From contig LSSL01000663.1 in assembly GCA_001953115.1 (NCBI GenBank), positions 1-15,228 of the forward strand: 15,228 nucleotides of DNA, in the 5' to 3' direction. The notes under the pieces are model-generated. The model worked only from the letters and a program-made list of their open reading frames with translations. It was not told the origin of the DNA and did no database searches. Origin of the DNA: Smittium mucronatum (Eukaryota; Kickxellomycota; Harpellomycetes; Harpellales; Legeriomycetaceae). This document shows, one piece after another, positions 1 through 6,949 of this stretch. Position 1 is the stretch's first letter. Each line of letters starts with the position of its first letter. The translations under genes and the position numbers were made by a program.

Positions 1-22
1 AAAAAAAAAAAAAAAAAAAAAA
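1..22. repeat. Poly-A run at window edge
   Basis: Twenty-two consecutive A bases open the window. This could be a simple mononucleotide tract or the A-tail of a retroposed element whose body lies upstream of the window. The sequence here cannot decide between them. The following bases to about 268 are ordinary AT-rich DNA with no feature I can support. Confidence 0.8.
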
Positions 23-273
23 TGGATACTCTTGAAATATTAAATGTTAAAAATACCATAATTTATTTTGAAATCGTTTGAATTTCTTGAAAACATACTA
101 TTTTAACTAAAAGCATACAAACTTTCCTAAACCCATACAACATTGATGTTACACAAGGCTTAATTTTGCCAAGAAATCGACTAAAAATATAATTATTCAT
201 TTCAAACTTCAGGCCAATAAAATCGTTTCTTAATTTTGTTTGAATGTTGATAATTTTATTAACTAATTTTAAA

Positions 274-431
274 CCCTTTCAGGGACGATGTTACAAAAAT
301 ATATATCATTTTTTATTTCATGTTATAATCAAATAAATTATTTTATACATATTTGGATAAATCAAGAATCTAGACAATTGAAATAGTTAAAAAATGATAT
401 TTGTGAGGCACAAATTTTGTCCCCGAAAAGG
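274..431. mobile_element. piggyBac-like MITE (degenerate, 158 bp)
   Basis: A short non-coding element bounded by inverted ends next to TTAA. The left end reads CCCTTTCAGGGAC. The right end, read on the minus strand, is CCTTTTCGGGGAC, matching at 11 of 13 bases. TTAA lies immediately outside the right end (432-435); on the left it is at 269-272, separated from the CCC by one extra A. The inverted similarity continues inward with gaps: both arms carry TATCATTTTTTA followed a few bases later by ATTTCA, so it spans roughly 50-60 bp per side. piggyBac elements insert at TTAA and begin with CCC, so the assignment rests on that family knowledge. No transposase frame fits in 158 bp. Its first 11 bases equal those of the element at 4553, suggesting related transposition machinery. 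The off-by-one TTAA and the mismatches suggest an old copy. Confidence 0.6.
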
Positions 432-435
432 TTAA

Positions 436-2049
436 AGCATTAGATGTAGCAAAAATAATTTTTAAATGTCCAAAATTGAAAAATTAACAAAGGGTTTTTT
501 GTTAAGAGCATAGTTGTTACCTCCAATGTGCAGATACAGAGACAAAAGTCTTATAACCACGATTCTTTATGAAGCGTTTTGTTATTAATATCACAGCATA
601 TGCAAATGCTACATTATTGCTTTTTGGGATCCAAATGGTATAGGACATTCTTTACGTTTTGATTCGCTTATTTTATATTAGTTTTATTATTTTGTAGCTA
701 AAGTTTTAGTAACTCTAGAACATTAAACATAATTTTAAATATTATAAAAGGAGTAAAATTATTTAATAAGATTAGAGGTATCTGAAGGGTCACTAATATT
801 TAACAATATTTTCTTTATTATTTTTACATATTATTGCTAATAAATTTGGTAGTGGAAGCCAAATACAATTACATAAGTTTTACCCAATCATGGATTGAAA
901 TTTTTACGGTTATCGTAATACTTTAAAATTATATACGGCCATTGGAATGATCATGGGTTTAAACAAATTAAACCTATAAGGGATTGGTGTAAAAAAGCTT
1001 CACTCCTTAGAATCTCCCAAATAGTGAAAACAGGTCAATTTATTCAATTATTGTTCAGATAAAGCAAAATCGAGAATTTATTTTTTTAGATCAAATAAAC
1101 GCCTATGTAGTAGAATAGAAAGACTTATTGCTACGGATTTTAATTGCGTTGACATGAAAACTTTCAATTAGTTCGAATTTTGCCGAAGTTTTAATTCTCA
1201 AATTGAAAATAATGAAAAATAGCTTGAACTTAAAGAGACCTTGAAATGTAAATTATATAAATCCGAATACTAAAAAGGAATTTTGAATTTGATTACAAAG
1301 AAAGATATAATTAGAAGACGGATAAATTTCTAGAAGAAGATCATGAAACATGAAAAGGTTGATAGAAAGATGGCTAATTTTATTCTAACATCTAATATAT
1401 TCTTATGAAAACAGTATAAACGAATGGCATGGGAGGGATGAAAAGGGCACCGAGAAAAGTGAGGGAGAAATGAGAAACTAAATCTAAATATTGTTTTGAT
1501 ACTTAGTCAAAAGAAATGAGCATATATTAGATTCTATTTTGCAATTAGAAGATTTAACTGTAAAATTTAAATAAAATTTCCGTCGTTTTAAACATGTTCT
1601 TGAAAAATAAAGTAAAAATGACTAGTTTATTACTTTTAAGAGACAGTAATAACAAACGACGAGTATAGATATATGGGCTCGAATTAGTTCTAAAAGATAA
1701 ATCTTTTCCTGTGAAGAAGATATTCAAACAATCCGAAACCCCTAATTGAAAATAAAGGTACAGTAGTCACAAAATAATATACACTTATATTTTAAATTAA
1801 GTGTGGGTAGGTCTAATTTCATTTTTCAACATTATTAAATTAGTAAATCAAGCAGAAATTGGGAGCTATTACACTAACGGATTTCCCAACTAAATAAAAA
1901 TAATTATGGTTATGAATAATTTAAAATCATTTTTTACTATTAAATCCAAATCTGTGTGGTTTTTTAAACCATACTCCGACAATATCATTGAACTGAGCTT
2001 ATTAAAGCATCCTATTTTTAAATTATTCTATTAACTCTTTCATTTTCTT
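436..2049. other. Non-coding AT-rich stretch, no gene seen
   Basis: About 1.6 kb of roughly 30% GC sequence with frequent stops in all frames and no terminal repeats I can pair. The one compositional feature is a purine-rich patch at about 1295-1490 on the plus strand, listed separately. I see no RNA gene or promoter I can defend. Confidence 0.6.
1295..1490 (+). other. Purine-rich strand-asymmetric patch
   Basis: The plus strand here is strongly enriched in A and G, including GGGAGGGATGAAAAGGG near 1431 and GAGGGAGAAATGAGAAAC near 1461. No open frame of useful length runs through it. It may be a decayed purine-rich repeat or chance drift. I only claim the compositional bias. Confidence 0.45.
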
Positions 2050-2137
2050 AGTTGGCTACTCCTAAGAGTGAGATACTTTGCCGTGGTTTAGGGGCTTGAT
2101 AGTGTACTTTTCGAATTACACCAAACTAAAATTTCAC

Positions 2138-2147
2138 ACAGCGCTGT
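2138..2147. repeat. 10-bp perfect palindrome
   Basis: ACAGCGCTGT is its own reverse complement. It lies near the left part of the GC-rich island. It could be a dimeric protein-binding site, but nothing else supports a function. Confidence 0.4.
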
Positions 2148-2343
2148 ACTATTCTTGGTTGGAAGTAGTGTAGACAGCAACAGCAATTCGGAGGTCAGCG
2201 ATTCCAGAGGAGGACCATCTTGAAACAGGAGGAACCGATTATTTAACACAGCTGAGACATAGTCTAGTGCAAAAATCCAGCGTTCGACAGTCAGACGGAT
2301 CTCAGCGTCTAACAGCTATTTGTAGGAAAGCCATGTCGATCAA

Positions 2344-2357
2344 ACCCACGTTTGGGT
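2344..2357. repeat. Small hairpin in GC-rich island
   Basis: ACCCA and TGGGT pair around a CGTT loop. The stem is only 5 bp, so it matters only as one of several hairpins clustered in the island. Confidence 0.4.
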
Positions 2358-2414
2358 AGGAGCCTAGTTTTATTAATCCTGTTAGAAGTATTCTATGACT
2401 AGGAGCTCAATAGC

Positions 2415-2438
2415 TTCAATGAACTATTGTTCGTTGAA
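2415..2438. repeat. 10-bp stem-loop in GC-rich island
   Basis: TTCAATGAAC pairs with GTTCGTTGAA across a TATT loop. Nine pairs are Watson-Crick and one is a T-G pair that would be a wobble in plus-strand RNA. This is the strongest local hairpin in the island and hints that the island may act as RNA, or once did. Confidence 0.5.
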
Positions 2439-2607
2439 AAGGAGCTTAATTATTGACCCCGAGTAACCCCAGTCATAAACCTACTTGAAGCAATGACAGG
2501 GAGGAGGGGGTCTTTCGGTTGGTAGATTGCACCCTTTTCCCGTAGGTACGCAGCTGGTAGTTCGGCAGAAAAGCATAATTAGTCAGGATAATAGTCTATT
2601 CTATGTC

Positions 2608-2622
2608 TTTTTTTGTTTTTTT
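2608..2622 (+). terminator. T7-G-T7 run, possible Pol III stop
   Basis: Two runs of seven T separated by one G follow the GC-rich island within about 20 bases. RNA polymerase III stops at runs of four or more T, so this would suit a Pol III transcript reading rightward. T runs are common in this AT-rich DNA and I found no convincing A-box and B-box pair, so this is weak. Confidence 0.2.
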
Positions 2623-2817
2623 CATATTTTTTAGTATATTTTTTAATAACGCTATCTTACAATAAAATTCCGTAATACAAAAATACAAGAATTATTTGAA
2701 ATCTCTTGATAACTTACAATAAATTTTTAAAAAATTTGACCTATAATTGAAGTTATTAAGATGAAAATTTAAAATACCATAATTGAAACAAATGTGCTAA
2801 AATATCATTTGCCAAAG
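2623..2817. other. AT-rich spacer, nothing recognised
   Basis: Low-complexity AT-rich DNA between the GC-rich island and the long inverted-repeat transposon. No frame, pairable repeat or RNA signature is visible. Confidence 0.5.
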
Positions 2818-2827
2818 CCATCTTAAT
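2818..2827. repeat. Left target-site duplication of long-TIR element
   Basis: CCATCTTAAT abuts the outer edge of the left arm and recurs as CCATCTTATT at 4027-4036, directly outside the right arm. The match is 9 of 10, the first eight being identical. Direct repeats placed exactly at both arm ends are the expected footprint of transposition. Confidence 0.7.
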
Positions 2828-2984
2828 GGTCAAAAGTGCTTATACACAAAAAGCCGTGTTTTTACACAGAATTATGCAGTTATCACAAAATGTGCGCTCA
2901 TACACAAAACTTATTTTGTGCCCAATAAATAATCTTAAATATTCATTATCCATACACAAAATTAAGCACTCTTTTCATTTGACG
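2828..2984 (+). repeat. Left long terminal inverted arm
   Basis: It pairs with 3868-4026 on the opposite strand, ending inward at GACG (2981-2984 with 3871-3868). Weaker similarity may run about 15 bases further in. It contains copies of TACACAAAA or close variants at about 2843, 2863, 2882 and 2901, plus another at 2953. The spacing of the first four is 19-20 bases. Confidence 0.8.
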
Positions 2985-3139
2985 GTTATTTTAATCTAAT
3001 AATTTACAAATTGATAAAATATCCCAAAATTACTAAATAATGTTTTTTCTGAATGCAGTCAATTTGCTATTGTTATGAGCATAAATATTACTTATATAAT
3101 GAATATTTGTACGCAGTAATAACAGTAATTATGCAAGAC

Positions 3140-3147
3140 GTTGTTGG
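3140..3147. repeat. Left 8-bp target duplication of hAT MITE
   Basis: GTTGTTGG directly precedes the TAGGGCTCGG end and is repeated exactly at 3253-3260. Confidence 0.88.
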
Positions 3148-3252
3148 TAGGGCTCGGCGATTAATCGGTTTTAAGGATTGGATGATTAACGATTAAAATT
3201 CAAAAAAAAAAAATTCGATTAATCGATTAATCGATTAAAATTCCGAGCCCTA
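3148..3252. mobile_element. hAT-type MITE, 105 bp, nested
   Basis: The ends are perfect 10-bp inverted repeats, TAGGGCTCGG at 3148-3157 and its complement CCGAGCCCTA at 3243-3252. They are flanked by a perfect 8-bp duplication GTTGTTGG (3140-3147 and 3253-3260). An 8-bp duplication and TAGGG-type ends are hallmarks of hAT elements. The interior is built of CGATTAAT-like 8-bp units, in tandem at 3216, 3224 and 3232 and more degenerate on the left, around a run of 12 A (3202-3213). Because the unit is close to self-complementary, most of the element could fold on itself. It has no coding capacity. It sits inside the larger long-arm element, so it inserted later. The perfect ends and duplication suggest a fairly young insertion. 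Confidence 0.88.
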
Positions 3253-3260
3253 GTTGTTGG
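3253..3260. repeat. Right 8-bp target duplication of hAT MITE
   Basis: GTTGTTGG directly follows the CCGAGCCCTA end and is identical to 3140-3147. Confidence 0.88.
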
Positions 3261-3867
3261 TAAATGTACTATTGAGTGCATATTGCAATATACTGCTTAT
3301 TTCAGCCTCAAATTACTTATAAGATATTCTTAATTGTTTTATTAATTGTCGTTTTATTGATTTTATTAATATTTATGTCAGTAATTTCTTCTACAAAAAG
3401 GCTATTTTTGGTAATGTTAAAAACTATAAGTAGTTTTTACATAAGTAGAAAAAGGGCAAGTTTATGCTCATAAATAAAATCATCTTGAAAAAGTACAAGA
3501 TTCCATTAAAATGTATTTTTTATTTTGGAAAGTAAACAGCGCCTTGGTTTGCATACCAAGAAGTCTTATTTAAATTACCCAATAATTACTTGGAAGGTTA
3601 AGGAAGCCTAACACTATAATTTTTTACTCTTTCCTAGTTCGGAAATTTTAAAGGGTTAATTGAACCCCATGTAGCTAATAGAAAAATCCGATTACATTTA
3701 AGGTGGTTATGTTTGGTAATATGGGGGGAAAAAAATTTTGGTGGATAAAAAATTACGGAATCGATTGACTAAAACTTCAAATAAGTATCATCAGCAGTAT
3801 TGGATGTCGATTTGACCTATGGTTTGTATAGATAAAAAAATCTCCCATATAATTAACTTAAAAAAAA
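3261..3867. other. Interior of long-arm element, no gene
   Basis: About 600 bp of AT-rich filler between the nested MITE and the right arm. A 65-codon frame at 3276-3473 (plus) is mostly I, L, V and F, as expected from T-rich DNA, and I do not call it a gene. The stretch holds one small hairpin (3543-3560). No transposase signature could be read. Confidence 0.6.
3543..3560. repeat. Perfect 6-bp hairpin
   Basis: CTTGGT and ACCAAG pair across a TTGCAT loop. It lies in the interior of the long-arm transposon. No T run follows closely enough to suggest a terminator. Confidence 0.4.
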
Positions 3868-4026
3868 CGTCAAATAAAAAGAGTACATATTTTTTGTGTA
3901 TGGATACGGAATATTTAAGATGTTTTATTAGGTAAAAAATAAAATTTGAGTATGAGCGCATATTTTGTGTATAATTGCATAATTTTGTGTAAAAACACGT
4001 ATTTTTGTGTATAAATACATTTAACC
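3868..4026 (-). repeat. Right long terminal inverted arm
   Basis: Reverse complement partner of 2828-2984. Complements of the TACACAAAA box start at 3961, 3981 and 4001, exactly 20 bases apart, with a degenerate one at 3941 and a separate one near 3892. The right arm keeps the 20-base register better than the left, which has lost one base near 2882. A 79-codon minus-strand frame overlaps this arm (3791-4030) but is an artefact of repeat sequence. Confidence 0.8.
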
Positions 4027-4036
4027 CCATCTTATT
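4027..4036. repeat. Right target-site duplication of long-TIR element
   Basis: CCATCTTATT directly follows the right arm and matches CCATCTTAAT at 2818-2827 at 9 of 10 bases. Confidence 0.7.
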
Positions 4037-4049
4037 TATTCAAAGTATA

Positions 4050-4061
4050 GGGGGGGGGGGG
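4050..4061 (+). repeat. Run of 12 G
   Basis: Twelve consecutive G interrupt otherwise AT-rich DNA, 14 bases outside the right target duplication of the long-arm element. In DNA this poor in G and C such a run is very unlikely by base composition alone. It may be a slippage-expanded tract or a sequencing or assembly artefact. Confidence 0.7.
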
Positions 4062-4548
4062 AATCCTAAGAAATGAAAGTGTGCGAATAGTCATGAAAAT
4101 ATTATTTCTTACACTTATTGGACAGAGGAATAATTTGTTTCACCTCGTAAATGATGTTTTTTTTTTGTATCACGGAATTTATTGAAAGATTTCGTAAATG
4201 ATATTAATAAAATCAAAATAACGACATTGCAAATAATTCACCAAATTCTAATCCAATCAATATAAAATTCACCACTCTGAATAAATGGGAATTTTTATTA
4301 GGTAATTTTAATGGGCCAACTAAAACTATTTTAAAAATTCCATTCGTTATATCTCAGATGCACATATAATCATATTCAAAAAGAAACATTAAATACGAAT
4401 AAACTTTGAGTTTGAAAAATGTTTTATCTGTCATTGGATATTACTAAAATCAACAGTAAAATAAGAATCATAATTAAAGGTTACACAAACACACGGTTTT
4501 CCTGATCCATAAATTTTATGTAGTTTATGAAAAGCCTTGATTTATTAT
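4062..4548. other. AT-rich spacer, nothing recognised
   Basis: About 490 bp between the G run and the second piggyBac-like MITE. It has frequent stops in all frames, a T9 run near 4158 and no pairable repeats. Confidence 0.5.
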
Positions 4549-4552
4549 TTAA
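4549..4552. repeat. Left TTAA target site
   Basis: TTAA directly precedes the CCCTTTCA end of the MITE and is repeated at 4952-4955, as expected for piggyBac-type insertion. Confidence 0.75.
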
Positions 4553-4951
4553 CCCTTTCAGGGGCCAAATTTATTCATAAAAAAATTGATTTTGGCTAAG
4601 ATAATAGAATCTTTATCCACATCTAATTGGTGTAAAATGTAATAAAACCATGATTATTTATAAAGTAAAAAATCATGGGATAAGATTTTTACTTTGTCAA
4701 AACCTCATTCTACTAAGAAAAATTGTATATTTATGACACAATACCACAGCAAAAAATTGAGAACTTTATTGCAGGAAGTGAATTTTTTCATTTACATCTT
4801 TAATTGGTTGATGATGCCACTTATGCTCAAAATAAATAACTATTCGTTTTATTGAATTTTTAATAAAAAAATTTGAACCAATTTTTGGTTCTATGGTCGT
4901 TTTTAGCCTCCATTGTACATGCCATTTTTTGTGTGATGGCCCTTGAAAGGG
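4553..4951. mobile_element. piggyBac-like MITE, 399 bp
   Basis: The left end CCCTTTCAGGGGCCA and the right end read on the minus strand, CCCTTTCAAGGGCCA, agree at 14 of 15 bases, and both sit directly against TTAA (4549-4552, 4952-4955). A TTAA duplication and CCC-starting ends are characteristic of piggyBac elements, so this is a non-autonomous member by inference. The inverted similarity does not clearly extend beyond about 15 bases. The 399-bp body has many stops and no transposase remnant I can recognise. It contains an AACCA/TGGTT hairpin near 4877. Its first 11 bases match the element at 274, but the bodies differ, so the two are relatives in end sequence, not copies of one element. Confidence 0.75.
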
Positions 4952-4955
4952 TTAA
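4952..4955. repeat. Right TTAA target site
   Basis: TTAA directly follows the GAAAGGG end of the MITE and matches 4549-4552. Confidence 0.75.
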
Positions 4956-6350
4956 AAGATTAATTTTTGATATAAAGCCAAAAATTATCATTTTAGAAAA
5001 CACTTTTTTTTTTGTGCAATTATCAGTATAGGTTGGTATAGTTTGCGAGATTTTCTATTTGTGAATTAAAAAAAATTAGAAATATGTGTAAAAAACAAAA
5101 AAAATTGAGTTTTTGAGTTTGGGATGTTTATTAATAACGATCTATGATAACTATGGCCTAAAAAAACATAAGATTTAAGGTTCAAAATTAAACACCTAGA
5201 TAAATTTTTATAGTTCTCTGGTGCCATCTTATCTCAATCCACATGAAATTAGTTAAGAAGATATACTGTGAGTGATTCGGTTAAGGCGTGATTTCACGAA
5301 AACTATAGGTATTTCTAAGAAGAAAGAGAATATTATAATGAGAACAATACTTTTATCATAATTTTTTTTTTATACCTTCACTTTAAAAAATAGGTTTTTC
5401 TCATGAAAAATTACAAAAAAATATACTTGAATGCAAAATTTCCATTTATTTTTTGAAAAAATCATTCAGACTTTTCACTTTTTTAAATTAGGTGATTGTT
5501 GGCTGTTAACTTTAAATGGAATTAAATGGGTGTTTCTTGTCTCTAATTATTTATCTTACCAATAGATTATTTTATTATTTTCACTTTTAAGATACTTTAT
5601 GGTGAAGTTATTATTTTAAGAATGGCTATGAATAATGTAAAAACTATTTTTAAAGATAAAAATTGATAATTTGACACTTCTTTGACTGATATTTGCTATT
5701 ATTGTTGAATTTCGGAAAAAATAACCAATTATCTATAATTTAAAAATTCAATTAGACAGGAAATAATCCAGCACCTTTAAATAAATATGAAAAAAAAAAA
5801 ATCGAAATATAAATGCTGAAAAACGGGCCTAAATCTAAATATTGCAAAAATAAACTAATAGACGTACCAAATTTGTATTATCTATATTTAAATAAAGGTG
5901 GATGTGTTTTTTAAAATCGAATAAAATTTCAGAAGATCAGACATATTAACATTAAATATATTCTATAAAAAAAATGTACTTTTTTAACAAAGTTTAATTT
6001 TTTTTATTAGAAAATCTGAAAAAAAATCTTATTTATGTGTTTAATAGATGAATCTTATTATTCTCTTCAGTGTTTTTACCATTTTTAGTGTATCTCGTGG
6101 AGTTTTTTTCAAAAAATAAATAGTGAAATAAACTAAAAAAAAATTTTAAAAGTTAGTGTGGTGAAAACCAAAAATAAAAACCAAATACCTTACACCAAAA
6201 AATGATATTTGTAGATACCACTCAAAATTTCAGTAGGATTTAGGTTAATTTAATACAGAATACGAATCTTTAGACTCCTCAATACCCAAAAAATGAATAA
6301 TTTTAAAGATATGATTTTTATCCACAATAAATTATCATATTATAATTTAT
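4956..6350. other. AT-rich non-coding DNA, start of AT desert
   Basis: GC falls progressively through this stretch. A slightly more balanced patch lies at about 5216-5330. Homopolymer A and T runs of 8-10 become frequent. I can pair no terminal repeats and see no open frame worth naming. Confidence 0.55.
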
Positions 6351-6373
6351 AATAAGAATAAGAATAAGAATAA
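6351..6373 (+). repeat. (AATAAG)n microsatellite
   Basis: About 3.8 copies of the hexamer AATAAG in perfect tandem, ending AATAATT. A simple slippage repeat with no sign of function. Confidence 0.8.
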
Positions 6374-6891
6374 TTTATATTAAATAACGCAACATAAACC
6401 AAAAATATATATAATTCTTACACAGAAATTTTTTATATCCATAATAAGTAGTAGTACATTTTCAGAATATCCCTGTATCTATTAAATTTAAATTTTATAC
6501 GATTATATTATGCAAAAAAATTTCCAGAAATTTTTTTTAAAAGAGGTAATAAAAAAATTGATAGAATTGATTTTAAAAAAATCGATTTTTAGTACTTAAT
6601 TTTATAATATGAAAGTATTATGGATTTAAAGTATTGAGTTAAGAATCTATCTGAGTTCTAATATTTTTTTATAATTTAATTTTAATATACTTAAACTATT
6701 GCTATTTGATATAAAAATTATACGCACCTATTATTAAATCATTTTAATTTTAATTTTATAAAAAAATCAAATTTTTGATACTTTTTTTTGCTATAAATAT
6801 CTAGTTATAGCGTTACAATAATTAAGCACTTTTTTAAAAACATGAAGTTTAAAGCATGGGTCCTAAACGAAAAATTCCAGAAAAACCAAGA
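6374..6891. other. AT desert, nothing recognised
   Basis: Very AT-rich sequence with homopolymer tracts. No feature can be supported. Confidence 0.5.
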
Positions 6892-6949
6892 AAAATAAAA
6901 ATCCTCGCTTCTAGTAAAACAAAATAAAAATCCTCGCTTCTAGTAAAAT
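6892..6949 (+). repeat. 29-bp tandem duplication
   Basis: Two abutting 29-bp copies, 6892-6920 and 6921-6949, differ only at the last base (C versus T). The shared core TCCTCGCTTCTAGTAAAA is more GC-rich than its surroundings. The near identity points to a recent duplication, or to the end of a longer minisatellite that varies in copy number between individuals. Confidence 0.85.

Larger units (their letters stand above)
2050..2590. other. GC-rich island of unknown nature
   Basis: About 540 bp stand out sharply from their surroundings: counted 60-base lines inside give 40-52% GC, against about 30% or less on either side. I do not recognise it. No long open frame exists on either strand; the longest stop-free stretches I could read are a few dozen codons, so an intact exon is unlikely. 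Visible structure includes a 10-bp palindrome (2138-2147), a hairpin with a CGTT loop (2344-2357), a 5-bp stem (2293-2297 with 2306-2310), a 10-bp stem with a TATT loop (2415-2438), and a possible GACCCC/GGGGTC pairing (2455-2460 with 2507-2512). AGGAGC recurs at 2358, 2401 and 2440. T runs follow at 2608-2622. Candidates are a SINE or other non-coding RNA gene, a solo LTR fragment, or a decayed gene remnant. None is proven. Confidence 0.5.
2828..4026. mobile_element. Foldback/Mutator-like transposon with long arms, non-autonomous
   Basis: This 1199-bp element is bounded by inverted arms of about 157-159 bp (2828-2984 and 3868-4026) that match at roughly 80-85% by eye. A 9-of-10 direct duplication flanks it (2818-2827, 4027-4036). 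The termini read GGTCAAAAG on the left and GGTTAAATG on the right, minus strand. Each arm carries a run of about 20-bp units with a TACACAAAA box. Family knowledge: Mutator-like and Drosophila Foldback elements have long arms and 9-11 bp duplications, and Foldback arms are built of short tandem repeats, so this group is the closest fit. The superfamily is inferred, since no transposase is visible. The interior of about 870 bp has no credible gene and is interrupted by a hAT MITE (3148-3252), so it must rely on enzymes supplied in trans. Arm divergence suggests it is old. Confidence 0.7.

Noticed and set aside
2103..2122. TTCGAAT within a GTGTA/TACAC hairpin, resembling a tRNA T-arm or Pol III B box
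   Set aside because: The stem and loop sizes do not fit a T-arm: the loop is 10 bases and TTCGAAT is not framed by a 5-bp stem. No convincing A box lies upstream.
2050..2590. GC-rich island as a coding exon
   Set aside because: Stops interrupt every frame I read on both strands; the minus-strand frame that looked best is broken repeatedly, and no splice-bounded open segment stands out.
3276..3473. 65-codon plus-strand frame with a very hydrophobic stretch
   Set aside because: It is rich in I, L, V and F as T-rich DNA dictates, lies inside a transposon immediately after a nested MITE, and shows no recognisable domain or start context.
3073..3473. Inner inverted pair TTATGAGCATAAA (3073-3085) and its complement (3461-3473)
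   Set aside because: Thirteen bases with no extension on either side; in about 1 kb of AT-rich DNA this is within chance expectation.
3941..4010. Regularly spaced repeats as a possible CRISPR array
   Set aside because: The units are contiguous 20-mers with drifting bases and no unique spacers, they recur in inverted orientation in the other arm, and the context is eukaryotic.
3791..4030. 79-codon minus-strand frame
   Set aside because: It mostly overlaps the right inverted arm and its 20-bp repeats. The left arm does not preserve the frame, because of indels and substitutions.
555..4663. Similarity of AACCACGATTCTTTATGAAG near 556 to a stretch near 4646 in the second MITE
   Set aside because: About 17 of 20 bases match, but I could not extend it and it falls outside the first MITE, so it is too short to claim a shared repeat.
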